Notes: a model not told the origin generated them from the letters alone. 64,000 nucleotides of DNA from Akkermansiaceae bacterium UBA2381 (GCA_002344215.1 DDSV01000028.1:235535-299534), one strand, 5' to 3'; counted from the stretch's first letter, positions 26,443 to 35,854 are shown. Made by a program: numbers and translations.

Positions 26443-27045
26443 ATGAAACAACTCCCCGCTCCGTTCGCCATAATTGTCCTCACCCTGACTTTCTCGTATT
26501 TGGCGGCAGCCGATCCTGCTCCCGCGACGTCAACCACTGACTTCGCGTCGGGAACTCTTCCGGAGGCATGGGCGGGCCTCAAAGGGGAATGGAAAGTGGT
26601 CGATGGAGCGCTGTTGGGAGCAGAACTGGAAAGTGACAAGCACGCTGCCGTTTTTTCGATTCCTGATCCGCACCAGGACTCGACCATCAGTTTCCGTTTC
26701 CGCCTCGACGGAGCGAAAGGCTTCCACCTCAGTTACAATCATGCGAAGGGGCATCTCTTCCGGGTTACGGTCGGAGCAGGGGTCGTTTCCCTGGCGATGG
26801 ACAAAGACAAGAAGGATCCCGCTTCAAAAGCAGTGCCTCTCGGTAAGGAGGACTTCGTCCCGAAGGCGGGCGAGTGGTATACGATGACCTGCTCGGTGGA
26901 AGGCGATACCGCCAAGGTGACTTGCGGAGACCTAACCCTTACCGGAACTCATGCCGGTCTTGTGAAAGAGAAAACCGGCTACCGCCTGGTGGTGCAGGGG
27001 GCCTCGGTTGCGTTTGATGACGTGACATTTTCAAGCAAGCCTTGA
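26443..27045 (+). CDS. Secreted concanavalin-like (DUF1080-like) protein
   Basis: A 200-residue exported protein; MKQLPAPFAIIVLTLTFSYLAAA is a signal peptide and a GGAG stands before the ATG at 26443. The mature part, LPEAWAGLKGEWKVVDGALLG, then DSTISFRFRLDGAKGFHLSYN and GKEDFVPKAGEWYTMTCSVEGD, has the jelly-roll pattern of DUF1080/3-keto-disaccharide hydrolase-like domains common in PVC genomes. No catalytic residues are confidently assigned. It may bind or cleave sugars. Confidence 0.65.
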   Translation: MKQLPAPFAIIVLTLTFSYLAAADPAPATSTTDFASGTLPEAWAGLKGEWKVVDGALLGAELESDKHAAVFSIPDPHQDSTISFRFRLDGAKGFHLSYNHAKGHLFRVTVGAGVVSLAMDKDKKDPASKAVPLGKEDFVPKAGEWYTMTCSVEGDTAKVTCGDLTLTGTHAGLVKEKTGYRLVVQGASVAFDDVTFSSKP

Positions 27046-27059
27046 GCTTCGGCTTCTTT

Positions 27060-28010
27060 TCAAACAGGAGAAACCAGCGCCTCGCCCCTGAGGAAGCGAG
27101 CCACCTCGGCGGACGCTTCCAATCTCCCGCGTCTTCGTTGATCCCGCGTGGCTCCTCCGATATGGGGAGTCAACACGACATTGTCCATCGCGAAGAGCGC
27201 CTCGTTCACCATCGGCTCCTCTTCGAAGACATCAAAGGCAGCCCCGGCGAGGTGGCCGGATTGCAGGGCCGCGACGACAGCGGCTTCATCCATCACCTTG
27301 CCCCGCGCGACGTTGATGAAGAAGGATCCCGGTTTCATGAGCGCGAGTCGTTCGGCATTGATGAGGTGCCGGGTTTCCGGAGTGAGAGGAACGAGGGCCA
27401 CCACGATGTCGGACTCACGGAGAAGAGTCTCGAGAGGGCGGTAGCCGGAGTGGTCGTGCGGAGTTGATTTCGTATGAATCACCTCCATGTCAAAAGCCCG
27501 GGCGCGGCGCTCGACCATTTTTGCGATCCGGCCATAACCGATGATGCCGAGAGTCCTTCCACCGAGGAGGGTTCCCTCCCACCGGAGCGGTTCCATTCCT
27601 TTTGCCCATTGCCCGGTGCGGACATAGCGGTCTCCTTCGGAAATGCGCCGGGTCATATCCAGCATGAGGCCGAGGGTGTGATCGGCGGTCGATTCGGCAA
27701 ATGCCGCCGGAGTGTTGGCCGCCCGAATGCCGCGGCGGCGAAGCTCCGCCAGATCAAGATTGTCGATACCCATGGCCGCGTTGGCAACGAACTTCAGGGA
27801 GGGGGCGGCGTCGAGGAATTCACCATCAATGCGGAGTTCGCCCTGGGATATGACCGCGATGCAGTCACCGATTTCCCGGAGCACCTGAGCTCGCGGCGCG
27901 GCGGCGACACCGTTGTCGGGCATCACGATTTCGGCCAGTCCATTCAGTGGTTCAAGGTGAGAGAGCGGAATGTGGACGGTGACGAAGACTCGGGGGAGGG
28001 CGGCGGACAT
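27060..28010 (-). CDS. D-2-hydroxyacid dehydrogenase
   Basis: A 316-residue NAD-dependent D-isomer 2-hydroxyacid dehydrogenase. The Rossmann motif is TLGIIGYGRIAKMV, the family signature PLTPETRHLINAE and MKPGSFFINVARGKVMDEAAVV, and the catalytic His occurs in NVVLTPHIGG. Substrates in the family include glycerate/hydroxypyruvate, phosphoglycerate and 2-keto-gluconate; an uronate or pentonate branch product is likely from context. The ATG at 28010 is chosen because the upstream frame is not protein-like. Confidence 0.9.
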   Translation of the reverse strand: MSAALPRVFVTVHIPLSHLEPLNGLAEIVMPDNGVAAAPRAQVLREIGDCIAVISQGELRIDGEFLDAAPSLKFVANAAMGIDNLDLAELRRRGIRAANTPAAFAESTADHTLGLMLDMTRRISEGDRYVRTGQWAKGMEPLRWEGTLLGGRTLGIIGYGRIAKMVERRARAFDMEVIHTKSTPHDHSGYRPLETLLRESDIVVALVPLTPETRHLINAERLALMKPGSFFINVARGKVMDEAAVVAALQSGHLAGAAFDVFEEEPMVNEALFAMDNVVLTPHIGGATRDQRRRGRLEASAEVARFLRGEALVSPV

Positions 28011-28197
28011 GGGGTAAGGTGCGGAGGAGACTTCACAGAACAAGCTAAAATTCGATCCCTTCGATCCAATCACAAATCGATGATCATCATACACGCCGAT
28101 TCTTCCGAAAATCTGAAACGTTCCAGACAGTGGGGGAGTCACCTTTGAATACGCAAAGGCAAAGTCTCCCTTCCGGATTTTTTCTCCCGATTCCGGC

Positions 28198-29229
28198 ATG
28201 GCGAAGGTTCTTTCATCCGTCTGGATGAAATATCTTTCCCTCGGCCGGGTTCCGCCTACCTTCCCCGGCAGAAATGGCATGCGAAAGCTCGGTGAAACGA
28301 AATTGTTGTACTATGCGAAACACATCACTTTGTCACTCATTCCGCGCGTCTGCTTTGAGCGCCGATTGAAGTTCGAGTTGGAAAAAGCAGCGAAGCATGA
28401 TCTCGACGAGCTCATGGAGCGTGTCGATTATTGCAACCGGATCCGCGATTCCTTCGAACTCGATGATACGGCGGTGAGTTTGAAGCGATTCCGGCTAAAG
28501 GGAAACCCCAGTGCGTATTACTACGATCTCAGACAATATCTTCGCTATTTCCCGGGAGACTGTCGCATTGCTTACCGATTTGGAGATGTCAACACAGTGC
28601 CTGATCAGCCCGCCTTCGTGAAAAGCCGTCCAATCGCGGCAGACGAATCGAATGCCAATTCGATCCTCATGAAATTCGATGAGATTCGCCATTTCCGCTT
28701 CGTCGAAGACAGGCTCACCTTTTCCGAAAAGGCCAATATCGCCGTCTTTCGAGGTTCCTGCTCGCAGGAACACCGGTTGCGCTTTGTCGAAACCTGCCAC
28801 GCCATGCCGGGAACCGACATCGGTGATACCTGGGGGGGGCATCGGGGCATGCCGTATTGGAAGCCCTACCTCGACCGAAGCGGGCAACTCAGGAACAAAT
28901 TTATTATCAGCGTCGAGGGCAACGATGTGGCAACCAATCTGAAGTGGATTCTCTCCTCGAATTCACTCTGCATGATGACGAAACCCCGCTACGAAACATG
29001 GTTCATGGAAGGCTCCCTCGTCCCTGATTGGCATTACGTGCTCTTGCGGGAAGATTACGCAGATCTCCCCGAAAAGGTCGAATACTACACCCGCCACACA
29101 GAGGAAGCCCTTGCAATCATCGGCAACGCCCGGAAGTACGCGGCGCGCTTTTTTGACCGGGAGACCGAGAAACTGGTCTCCCTGCTCGTCGTCAGGAAGT
29201 ACCTTGATTTCGCGGGATGCCCTGGCTGA
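28198..29229 (+). CDS. Glycosyltransferase family 90 (LpsA/CAP10-like)
   Basis: About 343 residues. The C-terminal half carries the CAP10/LpsA pattern of GT90 enzymes: FRGSCSQEHRLRFVETC, NKFIISVEGNDVATNLKWILSSNSL, MTKPRYETWFMEGSLVPDWHYVLLREDYADLPEKVEYY. These transfer sugars (often xylose or mannose) to lipopolysaccharide or glycans. The ATG at 28279 (MRKLGETKLLYYAKH) may be the true start, since family homology begins there. It is alone on the plus strand between two metabolic genes. Confidence 0.82.
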   Translation: MAKVLSSVWMKYLSLGRVPPTFPGRNGMRKLGETKLLYYAKHITLSLIPRVCFERRLKFELEKAAKHDLDELMERVDYCNRIRDSFELDDTAVSLKRFRLKGNPSAYYYDLRQYLRYFPGDCRIAYRFGDVNTVPDQPAFVKSRPIAADESNANSILMKFDEIRHFRFVEDRLTFSEKANIAVFRGSCSQEHRLRFVETCHAMPGTDIGDTWGGHRGMPYWKPYLDRSGQLRNKFIISVEGNDVATNLKWILSSNSLCMMTKPRYETWFMEGSLVPDWHYVLLREDYADLPEKVEYYTRHTEEALAIIGNARKYAARFFDRETEKLVSLLVVRKYLDFAGCPG

Positions 29230-29775
29230 AGGAAACTGCAAAACATGAAGTCACCTAAGGCAAAGGAGGCGGGTTTCGCAGAATGACCGGGGCAAGGCGC
29301 GCCAGTGATACGAAAGCCACCGGATCGTTGAAGACGAGGGGAGCCGTGTCACCGCGGGATGGCAGCGGCCGTGGATCAGTGCTGGAGTCGCGATTGAACC
29401 CGCCGGTTGCCCATTAAAAGGTTGCGGTCGAAAACGCATTCATTCACCCGCCGCATCAACAGCGCCTGAAGGGGCTCATGAACCGCTCTCCTGGCGGACG
29501 TAAAGGAGATTTCGGGGGGCAGGACAAACATCGGGAAGGTCAGATCATAACCACGAAACAGGTCGTCCAGTGATTCAATCACCATCGGCTTTGACGCTTT
29601 TCGAAAAAGGAAGTGGAATTCCATGCCGAAGTGAACTATGGCTAAAGGGTAACCGGGCCCAAATTGAGCCAGTTCAGGCATTAGTCGTTTGTTAGGTATT
29701 GTTATCGTTGAATAGCTGGCTTACGCCCGATGCGCACTCCAAACGGATGGTTCCGGATGGGAAGCAGCAGGAAAT
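29230..29775. other. 546-bp gap with no confident gene
   Basis: Nothing firm is encoded here. A minus-strand frame at 29376-29681 (101 codons, with FHFLFRKASKPMVIESLDDLFRGYDLTFPMFVLPPE) looks somewhat protein-like and could be a decayed or short gene, but I recognise no family. No RNA structure or repeat was noticed. AGGAAA stands before the RRM gene that follows. Confidence 0.4.
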
Positions 29776-30141
29776 ATGAAGCTATTCGTTGGAAATCTGT
29801 CATACGACGTCACTGAAGAGGAACTCCGCGAGGCGTTCTCCGAGTTCGAACCTCTTCTTGAATTTTACCGTCCCCACGATCGGGAGACCGGGAAACCGCG
29901 TGGTTTCGCCTTTGTCACCGTGGCTGACCGGGAAAAAGGGGAGGCAGCCATTGCCGCCCTGAACGACAAGCGCCTCGGTGGTCGCGAACTGAAGGTCAAC
30001 GAGGCGGAGGATCGTCGCAATCGTGCTCCTTCGCGCAGCAATCATTCCAATGAAGATGAGGCTACTCTCGGGAATCTTCCCCGTGTTGACGACCGCCCCA
30101 TGGGCAAAGACGGAAACAAAGTCCGTTACAAGTCGATCTAG
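29776..30141 (+). CDS. Single-RRM RNA-binding protein
   Basis: A 121-residue protein with one RNA recognition motif. RNP2 is KLFVGNLSYD at the start and RNP1 is KPRGFAFVTV. The C-terminal tail after residue 80 is charged and unstructured (RSNHSNEDEATLGNLPRVDDRPMG). Such short Rbp proteins in cyanobacteria and PVC bacteria are often cold-induced RNA chaperones. The start is supported by AGGAAA just upstream. Confidence 0.9.
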   Translation: MKLFVGNLSYDVTEEELREAFSEFEPLLEFYRPHDRETGKPRGFAFVTVADREKGEAAIAALNDKRLGGRELKVNEAEDRRNRAPSRSNHSNEDEATLGNLPRVDDRPMGKDGNKVRYKSI

Positions 30142-30162
30142 GATCGGCAAGGGCAGGGCGTA

Positions 30163-30771
30163 CTAGCGCGCCCGCCCCGCCGGGACTGAAACCCCGGGAT
30201 GGTCGCCGGCTAGAAAACGCCAGAGGTGGTCTTTCGCCGCTGAGATTCCAATTCTCCGGTCGGAGACGATCCGGTAGCTTTCCTGGCCTCCTGGAACCTG
30301 CAGGCAGAAATCGGGATCGGAGGTTAGGGACAATCCATGATGTCGTCGACCAATGTCGAGGGCTGCGGTCAGTCGGCCGGGGCCCGAACAGAGCTTCCTC
30401 TGCTCCTCCGTGCCGCGGCGTTGGATCATTATGTCTATTCCGGCGATGGCTTCGAGCGCTCGGAAGAGAACAAATCCCGAAGTCTCCGTGGAGAGATCGT
30501 GGCAGAGCACGTTGACGAGCCAGTGGACTCCGTAGTTCAGATAGACGTAGGCCGTCCCGGCAGGGTGCTTGCGAACGAACTCCCGTGCCGAGGGGCGGGT
30601 GAAGAGATGGCAGGCGGGGTCTCCGATTTCCCGATATGCCTCGGTTTCGATGATGCGGCCGCGGCACTCTCCGTGGACGAGGTCCATTCCGATTAGCTCC
30701 GCCGCACAGAGAAGGGGATCTCTTTCGAAAAACCCGGTATCGAGGATCACTGGTTGCGGGCTCGAGGTCAT
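30163..30771 (-). CDS. DNA-3-methyladenine glycosylase, AAG/MPG family
   Basis: A 202-residue alkyl-base excision enzyme. The AAG signature is complete: IIETEAYREIGDPACH (catalytic Glu in ETEAY), PAGTAYVYLNYGVHWLVNVLC, LCSGPGRLTAALDI, and the final YRIVSDRRIGISAAKDHLWRF. Typical family length is near 200. It removes 3-methyladenine and other damaged purines. It is followed closely by the secreted protein gene upstream of it on the same strand. Confidence 0.92.
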   Translation of the reverse strand: MTSSPQPVILDTGFFERDPLLCAAELIGMDLVHGECRGRIIETEAYREIGDPACHLFTRPSAREFVRKHPAGTAYVYLNYGVHWLVNVLCHDLSTETSGFVLFRALEAIAGIDIMIQRRGTEEQRKLCSGPGRLTAALDIGRRHHGLSLTSDPDFCLQVPGGQESYRIVSDRRIGISAAKDHLWRFLAGDHPGVSVPAGRAR

Positions 30772-30776
30772 TCGCC

Positions 30777-31628
30777 TCAGTGTTTTTTCAGGAGTTCGGC
30801 AAAACGATGCCGGATCTCGGGAAGGGTTCCGAGAGTCAGATAGACGGTGTAACGATGGGAAAAGCCCGGGTTGATCACGAGTTGCTTGATAGGGGCCACA
30901 TAAGAGCAGGCCCCTTTGGCGCGATTGTTAGGATCTCCCTCCGCCCGGTAGCAGGTGATCGTCTCAATCCCGGGAACGAGAATGCCGATCCCGCGACCGG
31001 TCGCATCGGTGTAGGCAACCCAGGGCTGGCTGATCGAGTATCGTTCGTTCGGCCACCCGGGGACAAGGCTCCGAGGTTCCGTTTCGCCGGGAGCCATGAA
31101 CTGGAGTTTGGGATAGGCGGCATCGACGAAAACAGCGGGCAACTCCTGGTCCTGAAGAGGGTGGGTCATCGTTCCGGTGTAATCCATTTCGTAGTCGATG
31201 CGGACGACAAACTCATCGAGTTGCATCTTCTGCCGTAGCGCGACTTCTTTCAGCAACTCGCCGGTGGCCCAGTGAACGGGAATTGAAGAAGACTCCAGGC
31301 TCAGGTCCTTCACCGAGAATGCCGTCATTTGCGATGGCTTGTTCTCCCAGTTTCCCGCCTGAACAGGGTTCCATCGCCAGGGTTTTCCGTTCCAGTCGCT
31401 TCCGTCGGTGGCCCCGTACCAGGATTGTTGCACGTAGCGGCCGAGATCGAAGCGGTTGAGGACATTCGCGTCGCGTCCGCTCTCCGAGAGCCAACCCAGG
31501 GCGGCTCCGGCGCTGCGATTGACGCCGAGGCGGAGTTTGCCGTTGTCGAGAAAAGTCCACTCCTCCGGCTCGGCAGCAGGGGAGATGCACGGGAGAAGAA
31601 GGCAAAGGAGGATGAGACGCGGAATCAC
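30777..31628 (-). CDS. Secreted protein of unknown function
   Basis: A 283-residue exported protein (signal MIPRLILLCLLLPCISPAA read from a GTG at 31628). The mature part has FLDNGKLRLGVNRSAGAALGWLSESG, then NRFDLGRYVQQSWYGATDGSDWNGKPWRWNPVQAG and RIDYEMDYTG, which suggests a large beta-sandwich carbohydrate-active or sugar-binding domain, though no named family is certain. GTG at 31628 overlaps the zinc dehydrogenase stop by 4 bp, so the two are probably one operon. Confidence 0.65.
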   Translation of the reverse strand: MIPRLILLCLLLPCISPAAEPEEWTFLDNGKLRLGVNRSAGAALGWLSESGRDANVLNRFDLGRYVQQSWYGATDGSDWNGKPWRWNPVQAGNWENKPSQMTAFSVKDLSLESSSIPVHWATGELLKEVALRQKMQLDEFVVRIDYEMDYTGTMTHPLQDQELPAVFVDAAYPKLQFMAPGETEPRSLVPGWPNERYSISQPWVAYTDATGRGIGILVPGIETITCYRAEGDPNNRAKGACSYVAPIKQLVINPGFSHRYTVYLTLGTLPEIRHRFAELLKKH

Positions 31629-32656
31629 GGCTTGAGTATGACCTTCATGAGCCCCTCGGTGTTATGATGCAGCCGGGCGAACCAGTCGGCTCCGTCCTCG
31701 AGCTTGGCGACGGCGGAAATGAGCGGCTCCACCTTGATCCTTCCTGAAGCGACCGCTTCAACGGCTTCGGCATATTCTCCGGCCGAGGCACAACTCCCGA
31801 AAATACTGAGCTCCCGAGTGACGAGCAACTGCAGGGGGAAGGGGACTTCGGCCTTGAGGTTCCCCACACAACTGATGCTGCCTCCTTTGCGGACTGACTC
31901 GACCGCCAGTTTGATGGTTGGTCCGAACCCGACCACTTCGAGGGCAACATCGGCGCCGTCGGGATTGCCGACGATCTCACGAACCCTCGCCGGAACCTCG
32001 TCATTGGAAATCAGCACCTCGTCGGCCCCGAGTTCCTTCGCCAGGGCGAGGCGCTTTTCATCCAGATCGACCGCGATGACGAGACCGGCACCCTTCGCCT
32101 TCAGGGCTTGAACAACAAGCAGACCGATCAGGCCCGCCCCGATGACGACCGCAGAGTCGCCGGGTTTGAGGGGAAGACGATTGACTCCGTGGAGGGCGAT
32201 CGAGACCGGTTCAGCAAAGGCGGCGTGATCATAGGAAAGATCGCCGGGAATGGCGTAGAGAATGTGCTCGGGGACCTTTACCAGTTCGGCAAAGGCCCCG
32301 TTTCTGCGGTAATCACCACAGGAGACGCCCAGAACATTGCGGTTCGGACAGAGATTGACCTGACCCGCGAGACAGGAAGGACATTTCCCGCAATAGACGG
32401 TCGAATCAAAGGTGACACGGTCACCGACTTTCCAGTTTCTCACGGCCGGTCCAACCTTGGAGATTTCCCCCGCCGCTTCATGACCCATGATGATCGGGGG
32501 AATTCGGCGGCCCGAGCTTCCATCCATCCCGTGAATGTCGGAACCGCAGATGCCACAGGCCTTTACCGAGACGAGGACCTCGTTCTCCGCGATATCGGGA
32601 TCGGGCGCGTCGCTGAACTCAAATTGATTGTAGGCGGTGAGGGTGAGGGCTTTCAT
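31625..32656 (-). CDS. Zinc-dependent polyol/alcohol dehydrogenase
   Basis: A 343-residue MDR-family enzyme of the sorbitol/threonine dehydrogenase branch. Catalytic zinc ligands: Cys37 in CGICGSD and HE at 59-60 (GHEAAG). The structural-zinc loop CGKCPSCLAGQVNLC has all four cysteines. The cofactor motif is VIGAGLIGLLVVQAL with D acid after strand two (VDLDEKR), favouring NAD. Context with sugar-acid genes suggests a polyol or sugar-alcohol substrate. The ATG at 32656 was chosen because homology starts at MKALTLTAYN. Confidence 0.9.
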   Translation of the reverse strand: MKALTLTAYNQFEFSDAPDPDIAENEVLVSVKACGICGSDIHGMDGSSGRRIPPIIMGHEAAGEISKVGPAVRNWKVGDRVTFDSTVYCGKCPSCLAGQVNLCPNRNVLGVSCGDYRRNGAFAELVKVPEHILYAIPGDLSYDHAAFAEPVSIALHGVNRLPLKPGDSAVVIGAGLIGLLVVQALKAKGAGLVIAVDLDEKRLALAKELGADEVLISNDEVPARVREIVGNPDGADVALEVVGFGPTIKLAVESVRKGGSISCVGNLKAEVPFPLQLLVTRELSIFGSCASAGEYAEAVEAVASGRIKVEPLISAVAKLEDGADWFARLHHNTEGLMKVILKP

Positions 32657-32740
32657 CAGTAAAAATGGGACTTGAAGCGAACCCGTAACCGCAAGATGGT
32701 TGACCATCAATCCAAAAACCCCTCCGATTCTGATTGCGCC

Positions 32741-33136
32741 ATGAGAAATATTATCCGTGGGATCCTTTTAGGTATCCTGCCGCTTTTTCTCACCCATTGT
32801 GAGACCATGGAAGGGGCCACCGCCGCCGCCCCTGCCGCAAAGCCTGAGATAGTCGTCGAGGGGACTCTGTTTTACCCGGACGAGACCGGTCTGAGCTACC
32901 GCGTCCCGACCGGTGCCCAGATTATCGGGGCGGGCGGAACGGACTGCGTCTTCATCATCGAGAGCGGAGGATCTGTCGCTGCCCACAGCGGGACGAATAA
33001 CAGTTATCGGGTGAAAAGCGGCGGGCATTTCCGGGGATTTACGCACCCGGCCACCAACTGCACGATTACGGCGGAAAGCGGTGCCGTCATCGAGCAGGAG
33101 CAATTGGGCCCGGGCACGACGGTGACGGGGTCTTAG
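32741..33136 (+). CDS. Small lipoprotein of unknown function
   Basis: A 131-residue protein with a lipoprotein signal (MRNIIRGILLGILPLFLTHC, Cys about residue 20). The mature part is rich in short beta turns: IVVEGTLFYPDETGLSYRVPTGAQIIGAG and a glycine/asparagine-rich C-terminus (HSGTNNSYRVKSGGHFRGF). No family recognised. Divergent from the zinc dehydrogenase. Confidence 0.7.
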   Translation: MRNIIRGILLGILPLFLTHCETMEGATAAAPAAKPEIVVEGTLFYPDETGLSYRVPTGAQIIGAGGTDCVFIIESGGSVAAHSGTNNSYRVKSGGHFRGFTHPATNCTITAESGAVIEQEQLGPGTTVTGS

Positions 33137-33151
33137 GGGCCGGCCTTTGCC

Positions 33152-33754
33152 TCAGTTTTTTGTCATTCGCAGAACCAGTTCGAGTCCCTCCCGTCCGGCG
33201 TAGCTTCGCGTCGGAATGTAGTCCTCGACGAGCCGGAATTTGCCCGACTCGACAAATCGCGAAATGAGTTCGCCGGTGCTGGTTCCGTGAGGCGGACCTT
33301 CCCCTTCCTGATGCTCCTCGTCGTAGGGATTGAGGTAAAACACTCCGAGGAAATTCCCCTCCGGCTTCAAAGCCTCGTGTACCGCGGTGACATAGGCATC
33401 GCGTTGCCCGGGATCGATCGCACAAAAGCAGGTGTGTTCCCAGATCCAGTCGTAGCGTCCTCGATGATGGCCCTCGAGATGAAAGAGATCGCCGGTCTCA
33501 TAGTGTTCGCTTCCAGCGGGGGGATAGGCTAAGGCCAGTTCGACCGCCTTTGGAGAGAGATCAAGGCCGACGACGGTCAGCGAGGCATCACTGGCGGCGA
33601 TGGCTCTGACGTCGTGGCCGGTTCCGCTTCCGGGGACGAGGACCGTCCCCTGCATCACCCCGGGATGGGCCTCCATCCATTCGAGAAGAGGCGGGGCGGC
33701 GTGCCCCTTGTCCCAGGGGGTGTGTTGTTCGTGATAAAGTTGGTCCCAGTTCAT
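33152..33754 (-). CDS. SAM-dependent methyltransferase, TPMT-like
   Basis: A 200-residue class I methyltransferase. NWDQLYHEQHTPWDKGHAAPPL is the thiopurine S-methyltransferase-type start, VLVPGSGTGHDVRAIA the SAM motif, VVGLDLSPKAVELA motif II, and YDWIWEHTCFCAIDPGQRDAYV a family hallmark. Substrates in the bacterial family include tellurite, selenite, thiols and phenols; the one used here is not predictable. The start ATG at 33754 is followed within 100 bp by a divergent gene. Confidence 0.88.
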   Translation of the reverse strand: MNWDQLYHEQHTPWDKGHAAPPLLEWMEAHPGVMQGTVLVPGSGTGHDVRAIAASDASLTVVGLDLSPKAVELALAYPPAGSEHYETGDLFHLEGHHRGRYDWIWEHTCFCAIDPGQRDAYVTAVHEALKPEGNFLGVFYLNPYDEEHQEGEGPPHGTSTGELISRFVESGKFRLVEDYIPTRSYAGREGLELVLRMTKN

Positions 33755-33854
33755 GGTTTTGGAGAGACAGTCGGCATATGCCGTGCCCAAAAGGATACGT
33801 CAGGAAAGTGGAATTGCCCGACGAACTGTGTTATGGAAACGGGGTTTCCTCCCA

Positions 33855-34340
33855 ATGAAAAGCGCCAAATCCCTCTCCGACGATCAAATCAAACAGATTC
33901 AAGCCTGGGCTGATGAAGGAGACGGTTTTTCGGAAATTCAAAAGAAGCTCCGTGATGAGTTTGAACTCCGTGTCACTTACCTTGAGACGCGCTTTCTGCT
34001 TGAGGATCTTAAGATCGAATTGAAACCGGCACCCGTCCCCGAACCCGAAGCGAAACCCGATGAAGTCGCCACTTCCGACATGGCGGCCGAAGGTGAAGCC
34101 GGCCTCGACGAAGGTCCGGGAGAGGGAGGGGCCAGAGTGAGTCTCGACACCCTCCTTCGGCCGGGGGCTCTGATCAGCGGGAAGGTGGACTTCGGCGGGG
34201 GCAACAAAGTGTCGTGGTGGCTTGACCAGATGGGCCGGCTGGGGATGGACCCGGGGGCACCCGGCTTCCGTCCGTCCGAGGAGCAGATGATCGCCTTTCA
34301 GCGTGAGCTTCGTGTCGTGATTCAGAAAAGCGGGCTCTGA
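33855..34340 (+). CDS. Hypothetical protein with acidic linker
   Basis: A 161-residue cytoplasmic protein. An N-terminal helix-rich part (LSDDQIKQIQAWADEGDGFSEIQKKLRDEFELRVTYLETRFLLEDLKIEL) looks like a small DNA- or protein-binding helix set. A Pro/Glu/Ala-rich linker follows (about residues 58-95) and a C-terminal segment (KVSWWLDQMGRLGMDPGAPGFRPSEEQMIAFQREL). No family recognised. It converges with the Gfo/Idh/MocA gene, 16 bp apart. Confidence 0.65.
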   Translation: MKSAKSLSDDQIKQIQAWADEGDGFSEIQKKLRDEFELRVTYLETRFLLEDLKIELKPAPVPEPEAKPDEVATSDMAAEGEAGLDEGPGEGGARVSLDTLLRPGALISGKVDFGGGNKVSWWLDQMGRLGMDPGAPGFRPSEEQMIAFQRELRVVIQKSGL

Positions 34341-34356
34341 TCCCTGGTGAAAGCGC

Positions 34357-35634
34357 TCACACCTCCCAACCCTCGCGATACGCCTCGCGGGACCAGAATT
34401 TCTGGGCGGCGGGATTGTCGACGAGCTTACCGGACGCGGGATCGACATCGATGGCTCCACCCGAACGGTAGGCGATGTTTCCGAGGTGGCAGAGCATCGA
34501 ACTGATCTGAGCGTCGGCGATGGTTTGATTCAGGGCCGTGCCCTCGCGAATGGAATCGGCGAAGTTGGTGAAATGCGGGACGTCGCTCGGTGGATCGGTG
34601 TTTTTCTCGAGTAACTTTCCGGCGGAATCGTAGATCGTCCAGCCCGATGTCCCGAAGTCCATCTTGCCACCCGATCCGTAGACCGAAACAAAGGCGAGCG
34701 GCTCCGGTTTGCGCTGATGGCAGGACGATCCGTCCCAAAGGATTCCTTTGTTCCCGAAATCGTAGACCGCCATGGTCGTGTCGGGTGTCTCCTGGTCGTC
34801 GTCGAAATGGTAACGTCCTCCTGTGCAGGTAACCCGCTTCGGATAGTCGACTTCGAGGGCCCATCGCGCGATGTCGAGACCGTGGGGGCCATTGTTGGCG
34901 AGTTCGCCTCCTCCATAGAGCCAGTGCCAGTGCCAGTTGTAGGGGACGAGATTGTCCTTGTAGGGAGCGTCCGGCACAGGACCCTGCCACATCAGCCAAT
35001 CGAGTTCGGCCGGGGGCGGGGTGACCTTGCCTTTCCCGATTGAGACGCGGGCACTGTTGTAATTGCAGCGGGCATATTTCAGTTCACCGATGACTCCTTC
35101 GCGGAGTTTCTGGATCCCGATCTTCATGCCCGGATAGGAGCGGCGCTGGTTGCCCATCATGATCTGAAGATTCGACGCCTTTGCCGTCGCGACGAGTTGC
35201 ATCGCCTCGTGAGCGCTGTAGCTCCCGGGCTTCTCGACATAGACGTTCTTGCCGGCCTTTAGCGCGAGAATTGCCGCAGGGGCGTGCCAGAAGTTCGGGG
35301 CCGCAATGGAGATGGCATCAATGTTCGGATCATCGAGGATGCGGCGGAAATCGGTTACCTTCTCCGGCATTTTTTCCTGCTTGCCCTCAAGTGTGCTCGC
35401 TCCGGTGACGAGGCGGTTGGAGTCCACGTCACAGACGTAGGCAATCTCCGTGTTCGGCACATCGAGATAGGCCTTGATGTGGGCCCGGCCGCGTCCGAGT
35501 CCCATGACTCCCACCCGCATCCGGGAATTGGCTCCCTTAGCCTGACCCAGCAGGAGGTTGGGGCCGGTAGCGGCGGCACCTGCCGCGAGAGTCGTTCCGA
35601 TAAATTTTCGACGGGAAGCGTGGGGGATTTCCAT
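34357..35634 (-). CDS. Tat-exported Gfo/Idh/MocA oxidoreductase
   Basis: A 425-residue protein starting MEIPHASRRKFIGTTLAAGAAATG, a twin-arginine signal. The Rossmann domain begins RMRVGVMGLGRGRAHIKAYL and the family's EKP motif is present (GKNVYVEKPGSYSAHEAMQL). LVPYNWHWHWLYGGGELANNGPHGLDIARWAL is typical of the exported PVC subfamily, and FWSREAYREGWEV ends it. Such exported members act on sugars in the periplasm with tightly held NAD(P), but the specific reaction is unknown. Confidence 0.9.
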   Translation of the reverse strand: MEIPHASRRKFIGTTLAAGAAATGPNLLLGQAKGANSRMRVGVMGLGRGRAHIKAYLDVPNTEIAYVCDVDSNRLVTGASTLEGKQEKMPEKVTDFRRILDDPNIDAISIAAPNFWHAPAAILALKAGKNVYVEKPGSYSAHEAMQLVATAKASNLQIMMGNQRRSYPGMKIGIQKLREGVIGELKYARCNYNSARVSIGKGKVTPPPAELDWLMWQGPVPDAPYKDNLVPYNWHWHWLYGGGELANNGPHGLDIARWALEVDYPKRVTCTGGRYHFDDDQETPDTTMAVYDFGNKGILWDGSSCHQRKPEPLAFVSVYGSGGKMDFGTSGWTIYDSAGKLLEKNTDPPSDVPHFTNFADSIREGTALNQTIADAQISSMLCHLGNIAYRSGGAIDVDPASGKLVDNPAAQKFWSREAYREGWEV

Positions 35635-35788
35635 GAGTGAAGTGTAGAAAGGCAGAGGAAGAATGCGCAAAGGAAATTCCGACGCGTTTGCGGTGGGCGT
35701 GGCTAGTGCCAAGGTGGGGCCGATCGGCCCGAACGGCCTAAGGGGTTTCCAGACAACAGAGGGCATTCGGAAGCAGGGGTGCCGAACT

Positions 35789-35808
35789 CCCGACCGGGCC
35801 GGTCGGGG
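35789..35808. repeat. REP-like palindrome
   Basis: An inverted repeat (CCCGACC and GGTCGGG around GGGCC) followed by GCTACC, the same trailing bases as the palindrome at 8284. It sits in the gap between the oxidoreductase and the hydantoinase-type gene. Confidence 0.45.
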
Positions 35809-35854
35809 CTACCTTCTTGGAAAGAGCGAGATTCCTGAGATAACAAGGATCGAA

